Below, one piece after another: positions 16,835 to 25,365 of a DNA stretch of 64,000 bases. Source of the DNA: Candidatus Kapaibacterium sp. (GTDB lineage Bacteria; Bacteroidota; Ignavibacteria; Kapaibacteriales; UBA2268). The DNA lies in contig JAOABA010000058.1 of assembly GCA_026418625.1 (NCBI GenBank), forward strand, positions 1 to 64,000, read 5' to 3'. Below the pieces are notes generated by a model. That model ran no database searches. It was not told the origin of the DNA and was given only the letters and a program-made list of their open reading frames with translations. The translations under genes and the position numbers were made by a program. The first letter of the stretch is position 1. Every line of letters starts with the position of its first letter.

Positions 16835-19800
16835 TTATTGATTCTTTGCGGTGTCGTTCCTTGCATTACCACCTAATCTCTTTAATTGTTCATCCATATA
16901 TCTCGCCATAGACTGTATTAGCGGATCCTGATCAGACATATATTTTTTGTATAAAGAATCAGCTTTCTCAATAGCTTCTTTTTTCTTGCCCTGACTTTCG
17001 AGCAATTCTATTTCCGTTTCGTCTATTCCAACAAGATTCCCAAGAATGTCATAAATATTTTTCTGAACTTGACTTGCCTCGTTCTGATATTGAGGATTTC
17101 CTTGAATGCTCGAAAGGGCTTGACGGCTTAAAGTGTAAAGAGCCATTAGCTTTTCTCTGGCAGCATTATAATCTCCCAAGATTTTATATGCCTCGGCAGC
17201 TGATTTATGAACGCCGTGTCTGCCTTTCATTTCATCGGCAATACTTTCTACTCTGTCTCTCCGTAATTTATTGTTCGAGAGAATTTCATTACAACTCTTG
17301 ATTGTTCTTCTTGCCCATTCTCTTGCTTTTTCTTTGTCTCCTGCCTCATTGTATAGCATAGCTATCTGTGATTCTTCGTCGTGATATAATGGGAAATAAA
17401 CAGGTGAGATATATTTATTCATTAAATCAATAATTTTTATGCATTTGGCTGAATCTTGCTTGGTCTCAAGCTGATAAGTTGCATAATTTAGATATAATAT
17501 TCGATAATTTGTCATCAGTCTTCTATGAACTTCATCATAGTAGTAATAGCTACTGCCATCAAGGTTCCTAAGTTTAAATCCAAATTTTGGTTCTCTCGAA
17601 AAGTTATTTGAATTGTCAACATTCATCAAACAAGCATCCATAACCTTCTCATAGATTTTTCCAGTTTTCAAACTATTAACTGGCACTGGACAAACCCTCA
17701 TTGCCATTCCTTCATATCTCAAATGCCTTCCTAATCCCGAGAAAACATCCGGACCAACTGATGATGAAAAGTAAACAGGTCTTTCAAATTTTGTTTGCTG
17801 CAAAATATCAAGAATTAGTTTGTTGTTTACATAAAAAACATAATATGTTTTTCCATCACGTTCGCCGAGCCTTTGTCCAACAAAAGTAAAATTCATTTGA
17901 CCTGAGTTTATAATATTTTGATCATCGGTATATTCTGCAAGAATTTCCTTTTTTACAGGTATTGTAATATTCTTTGCCTCTCCAAAATCATAGGTCAAAG
18001 CCCTGTCATCTGTCTCATCTACACGCAAACTCTCGTCTGAAAATGACAAAGGAATCTTCTTAGCTCCCCAAGGCTCTCTGTTCTTTAATTGGTCAATATA
18101 CCATAAAGTCTGTCCTAAGCTCAGATTTACGACTCTCACATCTCTTCTGACGCCTTCTACATCCTGTAAAAACCATAATGGGAATGTATCATTATCCCCA
18201 TTTGTAAATAATATAGCATCTTTTTCGCAGCTTTGAAGAATGTTGTATGAATAGTCAAACGGTATATAATTTCCTGCTCTTGTATGTATATTCCAACCGC
18301 CTATTGCCATATTCACCGGAACTAAAATTAAACTTAAAGCAACTATCAAGGACGCAAATGCAGTTGATTTTTTCTTTTTAAATACCCACTCTACCAATGC
18401 ATAGGTTCCTAAACCAATCCACATACAAAATACCATAAATGAGCCAGTATAGAAATAATCACGCTCCCTTGGCTGTGGATTTTGTTGATTCTGGGCAATT
18501 GCAGCCAGAACACCCATTAATAAGAACATAACAAGATAGACCCACGCCATCTTTTTATCCTTGGTAAAATGAAAATAGAGCCCTATTAACCCAAGAAGTA
18601 AAGGCAGCGCAAAAAATCTTACAGGAAATTGTGATGCATATCCCGATTTGTAATTCAAAATATCAGATTCTCCCTTGTCAATGAAAGCAAAATCAGCGTC
18701 TTGAACATCACTTTGCCGACCCACGAAATTCCAGAAGAAATATCTTAAATACATATGCAAAATCTGATATTTCCATAAATAATTCAGCTCACCTTGAGTA
18801 TTGACATTGCTCCAATCCGGAACAGATATAGCCTGACCATCTTTTCTTACAACTCTTTTAGTTTCTGGCTCATTCCATTCACCATAGACATAGTTTCCAT
18901 TTTCATCACGTTGATTGTAATAAAATTTCTTCTGCTCATCATTATAATCAGTTCTGCGAGGCCACATTCTTTGTTCGCCATATTGCTCACGACCGAGATA
19001 GGAAACCAATTTGGGGAAATTTTTCGGCTCATTCTCGTTCATTGGTGGATTGGCGTTTGAGCGTAACAAAACCTGAGTATATGTAGTAAAACCAAAAAGA
19101 ATCAATAAAAAGAATGTTGTTGCGAGCTTGAGCATATGATATTTCTTCTTAATACCATACCAAAGAAGTGCAATGGCTCCAGCGATTATTCCTATAGCAA
19201 ATAAAGTCATAACTGGGCTATCTTCTATAATTCTCTCTCTTGCTTCATTTTTGAATGGTGAATCGCCAGCAAGCATCGTAGGCATCCACATTATCACAAA
19301 CTGATAAGCTATGAAAAACACAACCAATGCTATAATACCCATTAAAATAAAGGATTTAGTATTTATTTCATATTTTCTGAAATAGATTACCATTACAATC
19401 GAAAATATAGTTAATATAGCAAGTAAGTGAACGCCCGTTGAAAGTCCAAGTATATAAGCGATAAGCAATAAATATCTTTCGTGCCCCGGATTATCTGCAA
19501 CTTCATTCCATTTCATCATCAGATAAACAACCAATGCTGTAAATAATGAGGAAGTAGCATAAACTTCGGATTCAACTCCATTAAACCAAAGTGTGTCGCT
19601 GAAGCAAAACGCCAAGGCTCCAACAAAAGCAGAACCATAAACCATTAATCTGTCTGCTAAGTCAGAAATTTCCTCTTTCCTGAAATTTAATATAACCTTT
19701 ACTGTAATTATATAAAGAAGTAAAATTGTAAAGGATGTAGCGACAACAGATACCATATTAATCCGCCATCCAAGATCCCCAAATGGAATTAAAAACTGAA

Positions 19801-19990
19801 ATAAACTACCTATCATCAAAAATAATGGTGCCCCCGGTGGATGTGGAACCTGCTGCCATATTGCTGCTGCAGAGAATTCACCGCAGTCCCAGAAAGGAAC
19901 CGAAGGCTGCACAGTTAATGAATATACTATGAATGTAATAAGGAAGGAAAGAATTCCAAATCCCCAGTAAAATTTCTTATTTTGGTTCAT
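16835..19990 (-). CDS. DUF2723 membrane protein with C-terminal helical repeats
   Basis: 1051 residues. The N-terminal half (to about residue 560) is polytopic, with the DUF2723 signature 'FWDCGEFSAAAIWQQVPHPP' in the first periplasmic loop, a GT-C-like feature. The C-terminal half is soluble, contains 'ILFTNGDNDTFPLWFLQDVE' and ends in TPR-like helices (about 900-1040). The family is widespread in Bacteroidota and is thought to be a membrane glycosyltransferase, though this is unproven. It is 14 bases upstream of the GT2 gene, which would supply a polyprenyl-linked sugar donor, so the two plausibly form one glycosylation unit. With that GT2 gene broken, the unit may be inactive in this strain. 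Confidence 0.8.
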   Translation of the reverse strand: MNQNKKFYWGFGILSFLITFIVYSLTVQPSVPFWDCGEFSAAAIWQQVPHPPGAPLFLMIGSLFQFLIPFGDLGWRINMVSVVATSFTILLLYIITVKVILNFRKEEISDLADRLMVYGSAFVGALAFCFSDTLWFNGVESEVYATSSLFTALVVYLMMKWNEVADNPGHERYLLLIAYILGLSTGVHLLAILTIFSIVMVIYFRKYEINTKSFILMGIIALVVFFIAYQFVIMWMPTMLAGDSPFKNEARERIIEDSPVMTLFAIGIIAGAIALLWYGIKKKYHMLKLATTFFLLILFGFTTYTQVLLRSNANPPMNENEPKNFPKLVSYLGREQYGEQRMWPRRTDYNDEQKKFYYNQRDENGNYVYGEWNEPETKRVVRKDGQAISVPDWSNVNTQGELNYLWKYQILHMYLRYFFWNFVGRQSDVQDADFAFIDKGESDILNYKSGYASQFPVRFFALPLLLGLIGLYFHFTKDKKMAWVYLVMFLLMGVLAAIAQNQQNPQPRERDYFYTGSFMVFCMWIGLGTYALVEWVFKKKKSTAFASLIVALSLILVPVNMAIGGWNIHTRAGNYIPFDYSYNILQSCEKDAILFTNGDNDTFPLWFLQDVEGVRRDVRVVNLSLGQTLWYIDQLKNREPWGAKKIPLSFSDESLRVDETDDRALTYDFGEAKNITIPVKKEILAEYTDDQNIINSGQMNFTFVGQRLGERDGKTYYVFYVNNKLILDILQQTKFERPVYFSSSVGPDVFSGLGRHLRYEGMAMRVCPVPVNSLKTGKIYEKVMDACLMNVDNSNNFSREPKFGFKLRNLDGSSYYYYDEVHRRLMTNYRILYLNYATYQLETKQDSAKCIKIIDLMNKYISPVYFPLYHDEESQIAMLYNEAGDKEKAREWARRTIKSCNEILSNNKLRRDRVESIADEMKGRHGVHKSAAEAYKILGDYNAAREKLMALYTLSRQALSSIQGNPQYQNEASQVQKNIYDILGNLVGIDETEIELLESQGKKKEAIEKADSLYKKYMSDQDPLIQSMARYMDEQLKRLGGNARNDTAKNQ

Positions 19991-20329
19991 TTATTTACCA
20001 TTTATTAATTCAACAATTTCGATATTATAAAAAGCTAAATTTGAATAAAATACAAATTTAGCTATAATCTTTGAATTTTTTCACTGATTTTGAATTATCA
20101 TAGCTTATTCATTCTTAATTTGTTATACAACTTAACTTAGCTCTATTAAAATTATTTAAGAAAACAAATAGTTCAAAAAAAATAACTATTATCTTTCGAC
20201 CAACTTTCAGCTGATTGTTCTATTTTTCAAAAAAATTAAAATAAATAAACTTTTTTTGAGACTTTTTCTGATTTGAAGTGTCTTATTAATTTTAATTTAA
20301 CATTTTCATAAAAGTTATTAGGTGATAAT
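19991..20329. other. Divergent intergenic region, no gene seen
   Basis: 339 bases of AT-rich DNA between divergent genes, so promoters for both directions must lie here. I see no convincing open frame, RNA gene or long inverted repeat. An AGGTGAT ribosome-binding site close to position 20320 serves the plus-strand gene. Confidence 0.6.
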
Positions 20330-23101
20330 TTGAAAAAAGGATTTATATTTTTATCTATTTTATTTGTAATACTTCTGATAAATAATAATTACTCAGTCAG
20401 TCAGCCTTTAATGCATCCATATAATCTTGATTTTGAGGAAGGAGAAGTTGGAAAAATTCCAAGAGGCTGGTCTGTCCCAATGTATGCAGAAAAATTAGGT
20501 TATTTCTGTATGTTAACAGATGAAATGCCGGCTCAGGGTAAATACTCACTAAAATTAATTCATAATGGTGAATACAAAGAAGGCATCTATGGCTCTGTTA
20601 TGCAAAGCATTGACGCAAAACCCTATGCAGGACGTAATTTTAAATTAAGAGCTGCAATAAGAGCCGAAATTACTTCTCCACTTGGCTCTGCTCATCTATG
20701 GATTAGAGTTCATAGACCTAATAAAGAAACTGGATTTGCTGATATAATGGACGATAGACCTATTGTTTTAAATTCTTGGGCTTATTATGAAATTGAAGGC
20801 ACAATTGACCCTGATGCTGAAATGATAAACTATGGCTTATTGCTAAAAGGCTCAGGCAGAGCTTGGATTGATGATGTATCATTCACTTTAACAGATGTTG
20901 ATAATAATGAAAATTCACCTCCTAAAGAACTAAGCACGAAAGCTATCGAAAACCTATCTGCTTTTGCAAGATTATTTGGCTATGTAAGATATTTTTATCC
21001 AAGTAGTGAAGCACAAATGACTAATTGGCAGGACTTAGCTTTGGCAGGCGTTGAAATGGTGGAAACAGCCAAAAATTCAAACGAACTTTTAAATACTCTT
21101 AACAACCTTTTTAATCCAATTGCTCCACTTTTACAAATAAAACAAGGAACTAAACCAAATGATATTCAAAAAAACTATGAATCACCACCAACCGCTCTAA
21201 AAAATTTAGCTCTTGTTTGGAAGCACATCGGACCAAGCACCCAACTGGAATCTCAATATTTACGAAGTGAAATAACAAACGTTTTTACTCCTCAAAGAGA
21301 ATTTGAAGGTGCTGTTATACAGGTAATTTCAGCTAAACCACTTTTAGGGAAAAAAATAATATTTAGTTCCTCAGTTAAAACAGATCTTGTCCTTCCTGCC
21401 GGTCATGCTCAACTTTGGCTTGTAATCGAAGGATACGATGGAAAACCAATGAAAACAATCACTATGAACCAATCACCTATTAGATCTACTGAATGGAAAG
21501 AGTTTTCTTTAGAAGCCGATGTCCCAGAAGATGCTAATACTATCAGACTTGGTTTGATTCTTATCGGAGATGGAAAAGCCTTTTTTGACAATACAAAACT
21601 CTATTCAATTGATGATAGAAATATTAATTTTTTAAACAATCCCGGTTTTGAAGAAGGCGATAAGGGAAAATTATTCAGAGGTTGGAGGCTCTCTCAACAG
21701 TCAGAAAAAATTAAATACAATGCTCAAATCATCGAAGGAAATGCTTTCGAAGGCAAAAAATATCTTGAACTATCCTCTGATAAAAAATCAACTATTAATT
21801 TCCCTGAAATTGGACAAATATATTCTGATAATCTCGACGGTGGTCTATATTTTTCAATGCCTTTAACCCTTTTTGCTGACTCTTCACGAACATTGCCACA
21901 TCCAGATAAAGAATATATTCCGATTAAACCTTCAAAATCAGAAAATTTCATTATTAATGGCAACGATAGAACTTCGAGGCTCGCTATTACAATCATTTTA
22001 TGGAACATTTATAAGCATTTTTCAACTTTTAATAATAACAACAAAAGATGGGACAGCGTTTTAAAAGTTACTTTGAACAAAGCAGCAATCGATAAAAACG
22101 AAAATCAATTTCTTGAAACTCTTAGAATGTTGTCTGCTCATCTTGATGATGGTCAGGCTCGTGTGTGGCTTTCTGACGAGGTTATACGTTTCGGCACACC
22201 TTTTTTATGGAAATGGACGGAAAATAAATTAATCATCACTAAAGTTGCTCCAAATTTTTACGCTTTGAAAGTTGGTGATGAAGTTATCTCAATCGATGGA
22301 AAACCATCTCTAAAATACATTGAGGAAGTGGAGAAAAAAATTTCCGGCTCCACAACCCAATGGAAAAGAGTAAGAGCATTAGCCGAAATTCGAGCCGGCG
22401 ATGAAGACTCTGAATTGAAAATAAAAGTCAAAGATGTTTCTGGTAAGGAAAAAGATTTAATCGTTCTGAGAAATACCTTCCTTAGTGACTTAAATGAAAA
22501 TAGACCCCCAACATTTCAAGAAATCAGACCTTCTGTTTTCTACGTAGACTTAACCAGAATTTCAGACAAACAATTTAGGGAAATCATTGAAACATTGAAA
22601 TCAGCTAAAGGTCTTATTCTTGATTTGAGAGGCTTAATTCAGATTTCAGAGCATATACTTGGCTTATTTATTAAAGAGAAAATTAGTTCCCTTGATTGGT
22701 CGATTCCCGTATATACAATGCCAGACAAATTAAAAGTTTCTTACCAAATTATTAGCAATGAAATAATTCCCAGAAATATTCTCAATCCTGACAAAATTGT
22801 TTTCCTGATGGACGAAAGGTCAATTGGCTATTCTGAAGGTTTGCTGACTCTTGTAAGAAACAATAAAATAGGTGAAATTGTAGGTAAAACAAGCGCTGGA
22901 ACGCCGGGAGAAGCAATAGCATTCAGATTGCCCGGTAAATACAATGCTTCAATGACAGCCATCAAGGTTAATTTACCAGATGGTTTAACTTTATTCGGGA
23001 ATTTTCTCGAACCTACAATACCTGTGACTATCACAAGAAAAGGCATTATTGAAGGTAAAGATGAAATTTTAGAAAGAGCTTTAAAACTTTTTGAAAAATA
23101 A
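20330..23101 (+). CDS. Secreted S41-like protein with two carbohydrate-binding-like domains
   Basis: 923 residues. It starts at TTG (20330) preceded by AGGTGAT at good spacing; there is no ATG at this end. A signal peptide (residues 1-25) is followed by two jelly-roll-like segments that echo each other ('LDFEEGEVGKIPRGWSVP' at ~35 and 'PGFEEGDKGKLFRGWRLS' at ~440). The C-terminal third resembles S41 peptidases: a PDZ-like part ('LKVGDEVISIDGKPSLKYIEE'), 'KGLILDLRG', then the active-site region at 824-860. The usual nucleophile position appears to be Gly833 and the general-base Lys is Thr in 'GKTSAGTPGE', so catalysis is doubtful. It is predicted periplasmic or surface-located, without a recognisable T9SS domain. 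Confidence 0.75.
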   Translation: MKKGFIFLSILFVILLINNNYSVSQPLMHPYNLDFEEGEVGKIPRGWSVPMYAEKLGYFCMLTDEMPAQGKYSLKLIHNGEYKEGIYGSVMQSIDAKPYAGRNFKLRAAIRAEITSPLGSAHLWIRVHRPNKETGFADIMDDRPIVLNSWAYYEIEGTIDPDAEMINYGLLLKGSGRAWIDDVSFTLTDVDNNENSPPKELSTKAIENLSAFARLFGYVRYFYPSSEAQMTNWQDLALAGVEMVETAKNSNELLNTLNNLFNPIAPLLQIKQGTKPNDIQKNYESPPTALKNLALVWKHIGPSTQLESQYLRSEITNVFTPQREFEGAVIQVISAKPLLGKKIIFSSSVKTDLVLPAGHAQLWLVIEGYDGKPMKTITMNQSPIRSTEWKEFSLEADVPEDANTIRLGLILIGDGKAFFDNTKLYSIDDRNINFLNNPGFEEGDKGKLFRGWRLSQQSEKIKYNAQIIEGNAFEGKKYLELSSDKKSTINFPEIGQIYSDNLDGGLYFSMPLTLFADSSRTLPHPDKEYIPIKPSKSENFIINGNDRTSRLAITIILWNIYKHFSTFNNNNKRWDSVLKVTLNKAAIDKNENQFLETLRMLSAHLDDGQARVWLSDEVIRFGTPFLWKWTENKLIITKVAPNFYALKVGDEVISIDGKPSLKYIEEVEKKISGSTTQWKRVRALAEIRAGDEDSELKIKVKDVSGKEKDLIVLRNTFLSDLNENRPPTFQEIRPSVFYVDLTRISDKQFREIIETLKSAKGLILDLRGLIQISEHILGLFIKEKISSLDWSIPVYTMPDKLKVSYQIISNEIIPRNILNPDKIVFLMDERSIGYSEGLLTLVRNNKIGEIVGKTSAGTPGEAIAFRLPGKYNASMTAIKVNLPDGLTLFGNFLEPTIPVTITRKGIIEGKDEILERALKLFEK

Positions 23102-23198
23102 ATTATGTTAAAAATATTGTTAATATTTCGTAAAATTTTCAATATTAAATTTTTTTATACGTGTAATCAATAATATTTTTAATTTTTTAGGAGAAATT

Positions 23199-23603
23199 AT
23201 GATAAGAAAAAACGTTTTAGCTATATTTTTGATGGCTTTCTTTTTGTTCAGTATGAATTCTTTCGCTGAAACAAAGCTCGAAGAGTGCAATATTAAGACA
23301 AATGCTCATTGCGGTGATTGCAAATCTAAAATCGAAAAAGCTCTAAAAAAACAGGGTGGAGTTATGAGCACAAATCTTAATCTTGATAACAAAATTGTTT
23401 CAGTTAAATATGACCCAAATAAGACTAATACAGATAAATTAATTTCTGCCATTACAACTGCCGGCTACACAGCTGAATTGGTTTCTAATAAGGATGAAAT
23501 AAAATCTGAAACTTCAACGAAGGCAAAATCTTCTAAGGGTGATTGCTGCAAATCAGGAGTTAAAGCATCTACTGAAGATTGCTGCAAAACAAAGAAAAAG
23601 TAA
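23199..23603 (+). CDS. Periplasmic heavy-metal-associated (HMA) protein
   Basis: 134 residues: signal peptide (1-23, ending SFA), one HMA ferredoxin-like domain (about 28-96) and a Lys/Ser/Cys-rich tail. The metal site is AHCGDC (Cys38, Cys41), a variant of GMTCxxC, with an extra Cys30 just before it. The tail has two Cys-Cys pairs (GDCCKSG and EDCCKTK). Family knowledge suggests Cu(I) or Hg(II) binding and delivery. The signal peptide places it outside the cytoplasm, unlike CopZ. A strong AGGAG ribosome-binding site precedes the ATG, and a perfect-palindrome terminator follows. Confidence 0.85.
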   Translation: MIRKNVLAIFLMAFFLFSMNSFAETKLEECNIKTNAHCGDCKSKIEKALKKQGGVMSTNLNLDNKIVSVKYDPNKTNTDKLISAITTAGYTAELVSNKDEIKSETSTKAKSSKGDCCKSGVKASTEDCCKTKKK

Positions 23604-23629
23604 AAATCATAAGATAAATTTATTTTATT

Positions 23630-23660
23630 AAGGGGTGATTTAAATCACCCCTTTTTTTTC
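23630..23660 (+). terminator. Intrinsic terminator after HMA gene
   Basis: A 24-base perfect palindrome (AAGGGGTGATTT and its reverse complement) is followed by eight T. It lies 27 bases after the HMA gene stop and just before the stop of the convergent gene, so it may work in both directions. Confidence 0.9.
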
Positions 23661-23662
23661 AG

Positions 23663-24544
23663 TTAACGGTTATAAACATACGCAAAAATTGAACTAAATT
23701 CTTCAAGTGTTGTAGAAGTTGTAGACCAATCATCTCTTTCTTCGGTATTAAATAACCCCTCATTCATTGACACCATAAGCGTAACCATTGATTTAGCAAC
23801 ATTCTCAGATATACCCATACTTGTCATCGAAATAGTAACTTCCTGAGGTTTAAATTGAACATATTGTAAATCAGGTTTCCCAATTGCTGACCCAAGAATT
23901 GAAGTAGCTTCCCTCATAGTATAGTTTCTTGGTCCTAACAAAGCCCTAACAGAGACTCCTCGAAAGGTTGGATTAAGAAGATAAGTTGATGCTATTTCTG
24001 CAATATCCTTTGTTGCAATTATTGGGAAAGCTATATCAGGAGAAAGCACACCACCATTAATGTTCATTGATTTGATTAAGGGGATGTTGCCAAAAAAATT
24101 CTCCATAAAATAGGTAGGTCTCAATATTACTACATCAATTCCATCGAGTTGGTTTAGTAGTTTTTCATGACGAGCTAAACCGGCAACTACACCAGTCCTT
24201 TCTTCTGTATGACCACCAACGCTACTTATAAATACAATTTTCTTCACACCCGAAGTTTTGATAGCATTTATTATTGAATTACTAATATCATCTTGATGCT
24301 GAGCAAAGTTTGTGCTTTGCCAATCTCCGGGTATCATCGTCATAACAACGTCTGAATTTTTAAATGCGGAAGCAAGAAAGCTAGAATTTTTAGCATCACC
24401 AACCATAATCTCAGCACCTTTTTCGGCAAAATGAGATAATTTTTCTTGATGACGGGCTATTAACCTAAGCTTAGCTCCTGAATTGAGAATATTTTCAGCT
24501 GTTTTGCTTCCAACATTTCCACTACCGCCGAGTATAGTAATCAT
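23663..24544 (-). CDS. NmrA-like NAD(P)-binding oxidoreductase/epimerase-like protein
   Basis: A 293-residue atypical short-chain-dehydrogenase fold. It opens with the dinucleotide motif ITILGGSGNVGSKTAENI, then 'LRLIARHQEKL', 'VGDAKN' and 'VVMTMIPGD', the pattern of NmrA/QOR2-type proteins. The catalytic Tyr-x-x-x-Lys of classical SDRs is not evident. Homologues are NAD(P)H:quinone reductases or redox sensors; the substrate here is unknown. Its ATG overlaps the stop of the ankyrin gene by 4 bases, so the two are co-translated. Confidence 0.8.
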   Translation of the reverse strand: MITILGGSGNVGSKTAENILNSGAKLRLIARHQEKLSHFAEKGAEIMVGDAKNSSFLASAFKNSDVVMTMIPGDWQSTNFAQHQDDISNSIINAIKTSGVKKIVFISSVGGHTEERTGVVAGLARHEKLLNQLDGIDVVILRPTYFMENFFGNIPLIKSMNINGGVLSPDIAFPIIATKDIAEIASTYLLNPTFRGVSVRALLGPRNYTMREATSILGSAIGKPDLQYVQFKPQEVTISMTSMGISENVAKSMVTLMVSMNEGLFNTEERDDWSTTSTTLEEFSSIFAYVYNR

Positions 24545-25014
24545 AATTTTTCCTCAATAAGTTTAACAATTTCGCTTCGATTTAGATTTCTTGCCATCTC
24601 GAGAGGGGTCTGTCCATTTTTTGATTTGATGTTTAAATCGGCTCCTGCATCTATAATCACTTTTGCAGTTTCAATATTATTTTGCCATATAGCATCATGC
24701 AAAGCAGTATATCCATTGTATGGTCCTTGTTTATTGATATCAATATTGAATTCTATTAATAGTTTTGCTGCTTCAGTTCTACCTGCATAAGCTGCAGCAT
24801 GAAGGGCAGTGGCTTTCATCCCCGGATCTAAAACCGTAACATCAGCACTTGCTTCCAGTAGTAGTTTTAGTATTTCATTTTTTCCTTCGTAAGCTGCTAA
24901 TATCAGTGCTGTATCTCCATTTGAATCTGGTTTGTTAATGTCATAACCCTGCTGAATTAGCTCTCTAACTTGTTTAATATTATTTTTTCTTACTGCACGG
25001 ACAATATCACTCAT
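24541..25014 (-). CDS. Small ankyrin-repeat protein
   Basis: 157 residues with no signal peptide, made almost wholly of about four ankyrin repeats ('NGDTALILAAYEGKNEILKLLLEA', here cited from 'DSNGDTALILAAYEGK', then 'ATALHAAAYAGRTEAAKLL', 'GYTALHDAIWQNNIETAKV' and 'NGQTPLEMARNLNRSEIVK'). It is predicted to be a cytosolic protein-protein interaction module. It overlaps the following NmrA-like gene by 4 bases, suggesting the ankyrin protein partners or regulates it. That pairing is inference. Confidence 0.88.
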   Translation of the reverse strand: MSDIVRAVRKNNIKQVRELIQQGYDINKPDSNGDTALILAAYEGKNEILKLLLEASADVTVLDPGMKATALHAAAYAGRTEAAKLLIEFNIDINKQGPYNGYTALHDAIWQNNIETAKVIIDAGADLNIKSKNGQTPLEMARNLNRSEIVKLIEEKL

Positions 25015-25365
25015 AATATTTTAGCTTGAAATTAAGAAAATGACAAAGACTTTTAATTTAGTTTAATATTATTTTTAACTGACATAAATAAATTAAAATT
25101 TATTATCCCACCAATATAAATTTATGTGAAAAAACGGGATTAATCATAATTAAAAAGCTCTTTGTTCTTTATTAGTAATCAATTATTTAATATTCAAGAG
25201 ATTATTCACTGTGTTATGAGGGTGAAATAAATAATGTTTGTTAAATCGAAATATCCATTGTAAAATATAATAGTCTATTTCAAAATTCACTTATCCGAAC
25301 GACTAATAATTAGTGAATTTTTCTAATTTTTTCTATTAAATCTTTCAGGTAAAAAGTTTTTTTAA
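25015..25365. other. Intergenic region with one weak hairpin
   Basis: 351 bases without a credible gene. AAATTCACT (25283-25291) pairs with AGTGAATTT (25312-25320) across a 20-base loop. On the minus strand this lies about 45 bases after the sppA stop and may be a weak terminator. The right part must hold the promoter of the ankyrin gene; I see no clear motif. Confidence 0.5.
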
